The position numbers and the translations under genes were made by a program. From Kangiella shandongensis (GTDB lineage Bacteria > Pseudomonadota > Gammaproteobacteria > Enterobacterales > Kangiellaceae), in assembly GCF_020005365.1 (NCBI RefSeq), contig NZ_JACNML010000006.1:1-64000 (forward strand): a stretch of 64,000 nt of DNA, in the 5' to 3' direction. Every line of letters starts with the position of its first letter. Positions within the stretch are counted from its first letter, which is position 1. Under the pieces are notes generated by a model that worked only from the letters and a program-made list of their open reading frames with translations, did no database searches and was not told the DNA's origin. Shown here one piece after another: positions 63,881 through 64,000 of this stretch.

Positions 63881-64000
63881 TTACAAGGTCATTTTTACGC
63901 CTTCGACGGTATAAACCTCTTTATACATGGCATCCACCTGCTGACGGCTTTCCACAGTCACCATAAAGGATAAAGAGACATAATTACCATCACGGCTCAA
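63881..64000 (-). CDS. ybeD: YbeD family protein (DUF493), C-terminal part
   Basis: The last 39 residues of a leftward frame that runs off the window. The end SRDGNYVSLSFMVTV, then a helix and VEGVKMTL, matches the C-terminus of YbeD/UPF0250, a small ACT-like regulatory protein usually found before lipB. It ends 13 bases before lipB, matching the usual ybeD-lipB-lipA order. Confidence 0.8.
   Translation of the reverse strand: MSRDGNYVSLSFMVTVESRQQVDAMYKEVYTVEGVKMTL

Overview
The window is a chromosomal segment of a gammaproteobacterium of moderate GC content, with no phage or plasmid backbone and no CRISPR array. The gene set and order fit the Kangiella/Oceanospirillales side of the class: tyrS-mepM-anmK-erpA-bactofilin-hemJ as in Pseudomonas, sfsA-dksA-gluQRS-pcnB-folK-panBC, cpxRA, slyD, and ybeD-lipB-lipA. 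The genus is an inference; the class is well supported.

Layout. 1-460 holds four tandem, nearly consensus sigma-70 promoters of rRNA type, all firing left out of the window. An rRNA operon probably starts just before base 1. 645-2573 is a small leftward operon (carbamate kinase, isochorismatase-like hydrolase, ChaB). 2740-11201 holds tyrS, a murein endopeptidase, anhydro-MurNAc kinase, ErpA, a bactofilin with a membrane coiled-coil partner, a ClC-family protein with channel-like residues, and HemJ. A decayed lipoprotein gene follows at 11214-11945. 12038-14760 is a stress operon: ECF sigma factor, zinc-finger anti-sigma factor, YbjQ, and an exported MsrA-thioredoxin-MsrB fusion. Next come an orphan membrane protein, YghU, two nearly identical rubredoxin genes, pyrB, hemL, and a diguanylate cyclase whose extracytoplasmic sensor looks like a prenyltransferase-type alpha/alpha toroid.

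Tryptophan catabolism dominates 21571-34597. An SDR protein and a 2-aminomuconate-semialdehyde-type dehydrogenase lie at 21571-23826. The main operon (2-aminomuconate deaminase, 3-hydroxyanthranilate dioxygenase, ACMS decarboxylase, a cyclase-family putative formamidase, kynureninase, kynurenine monooxygenase) lies at 29084-34597 and runs with translational coupling into an exported M28 aminopeptidase. Between the two parts sit a DUF885 lipoprotein, YajQ, and a secreted metzincin protease with a small exported partner. Together these suggest extracellular protein digestion feeding tryptophan breakdown. Tryptophan 2,3-dioxygenase is not in the window.

35632-42333 is housekeeping (HIT protein, PBP1b, ThpR, PepB, RibA, hydrolase, Rieske protein). 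42405-44294 is an AT-rich island with two orphan exported proteins. 44780-53425 is the sfsA-dksA-gluQRS-pcnB-folK-dNK-panB-panC block followed by acs. 54303-58250 holds a DUF1853 gene, cpxRA with a possible divergent small RNA, a LysE-type exporter and a DedA protein. The remainder holds two proteins of unknown function, an M48 lipoprotein protease, a GST, SlyD, LipA, LipB and the end of YbeD.

Recurring palindromic elements (11961, 39021, 44659, 61948) lie between genes, two of them between convergent genes where they could act as terminators.
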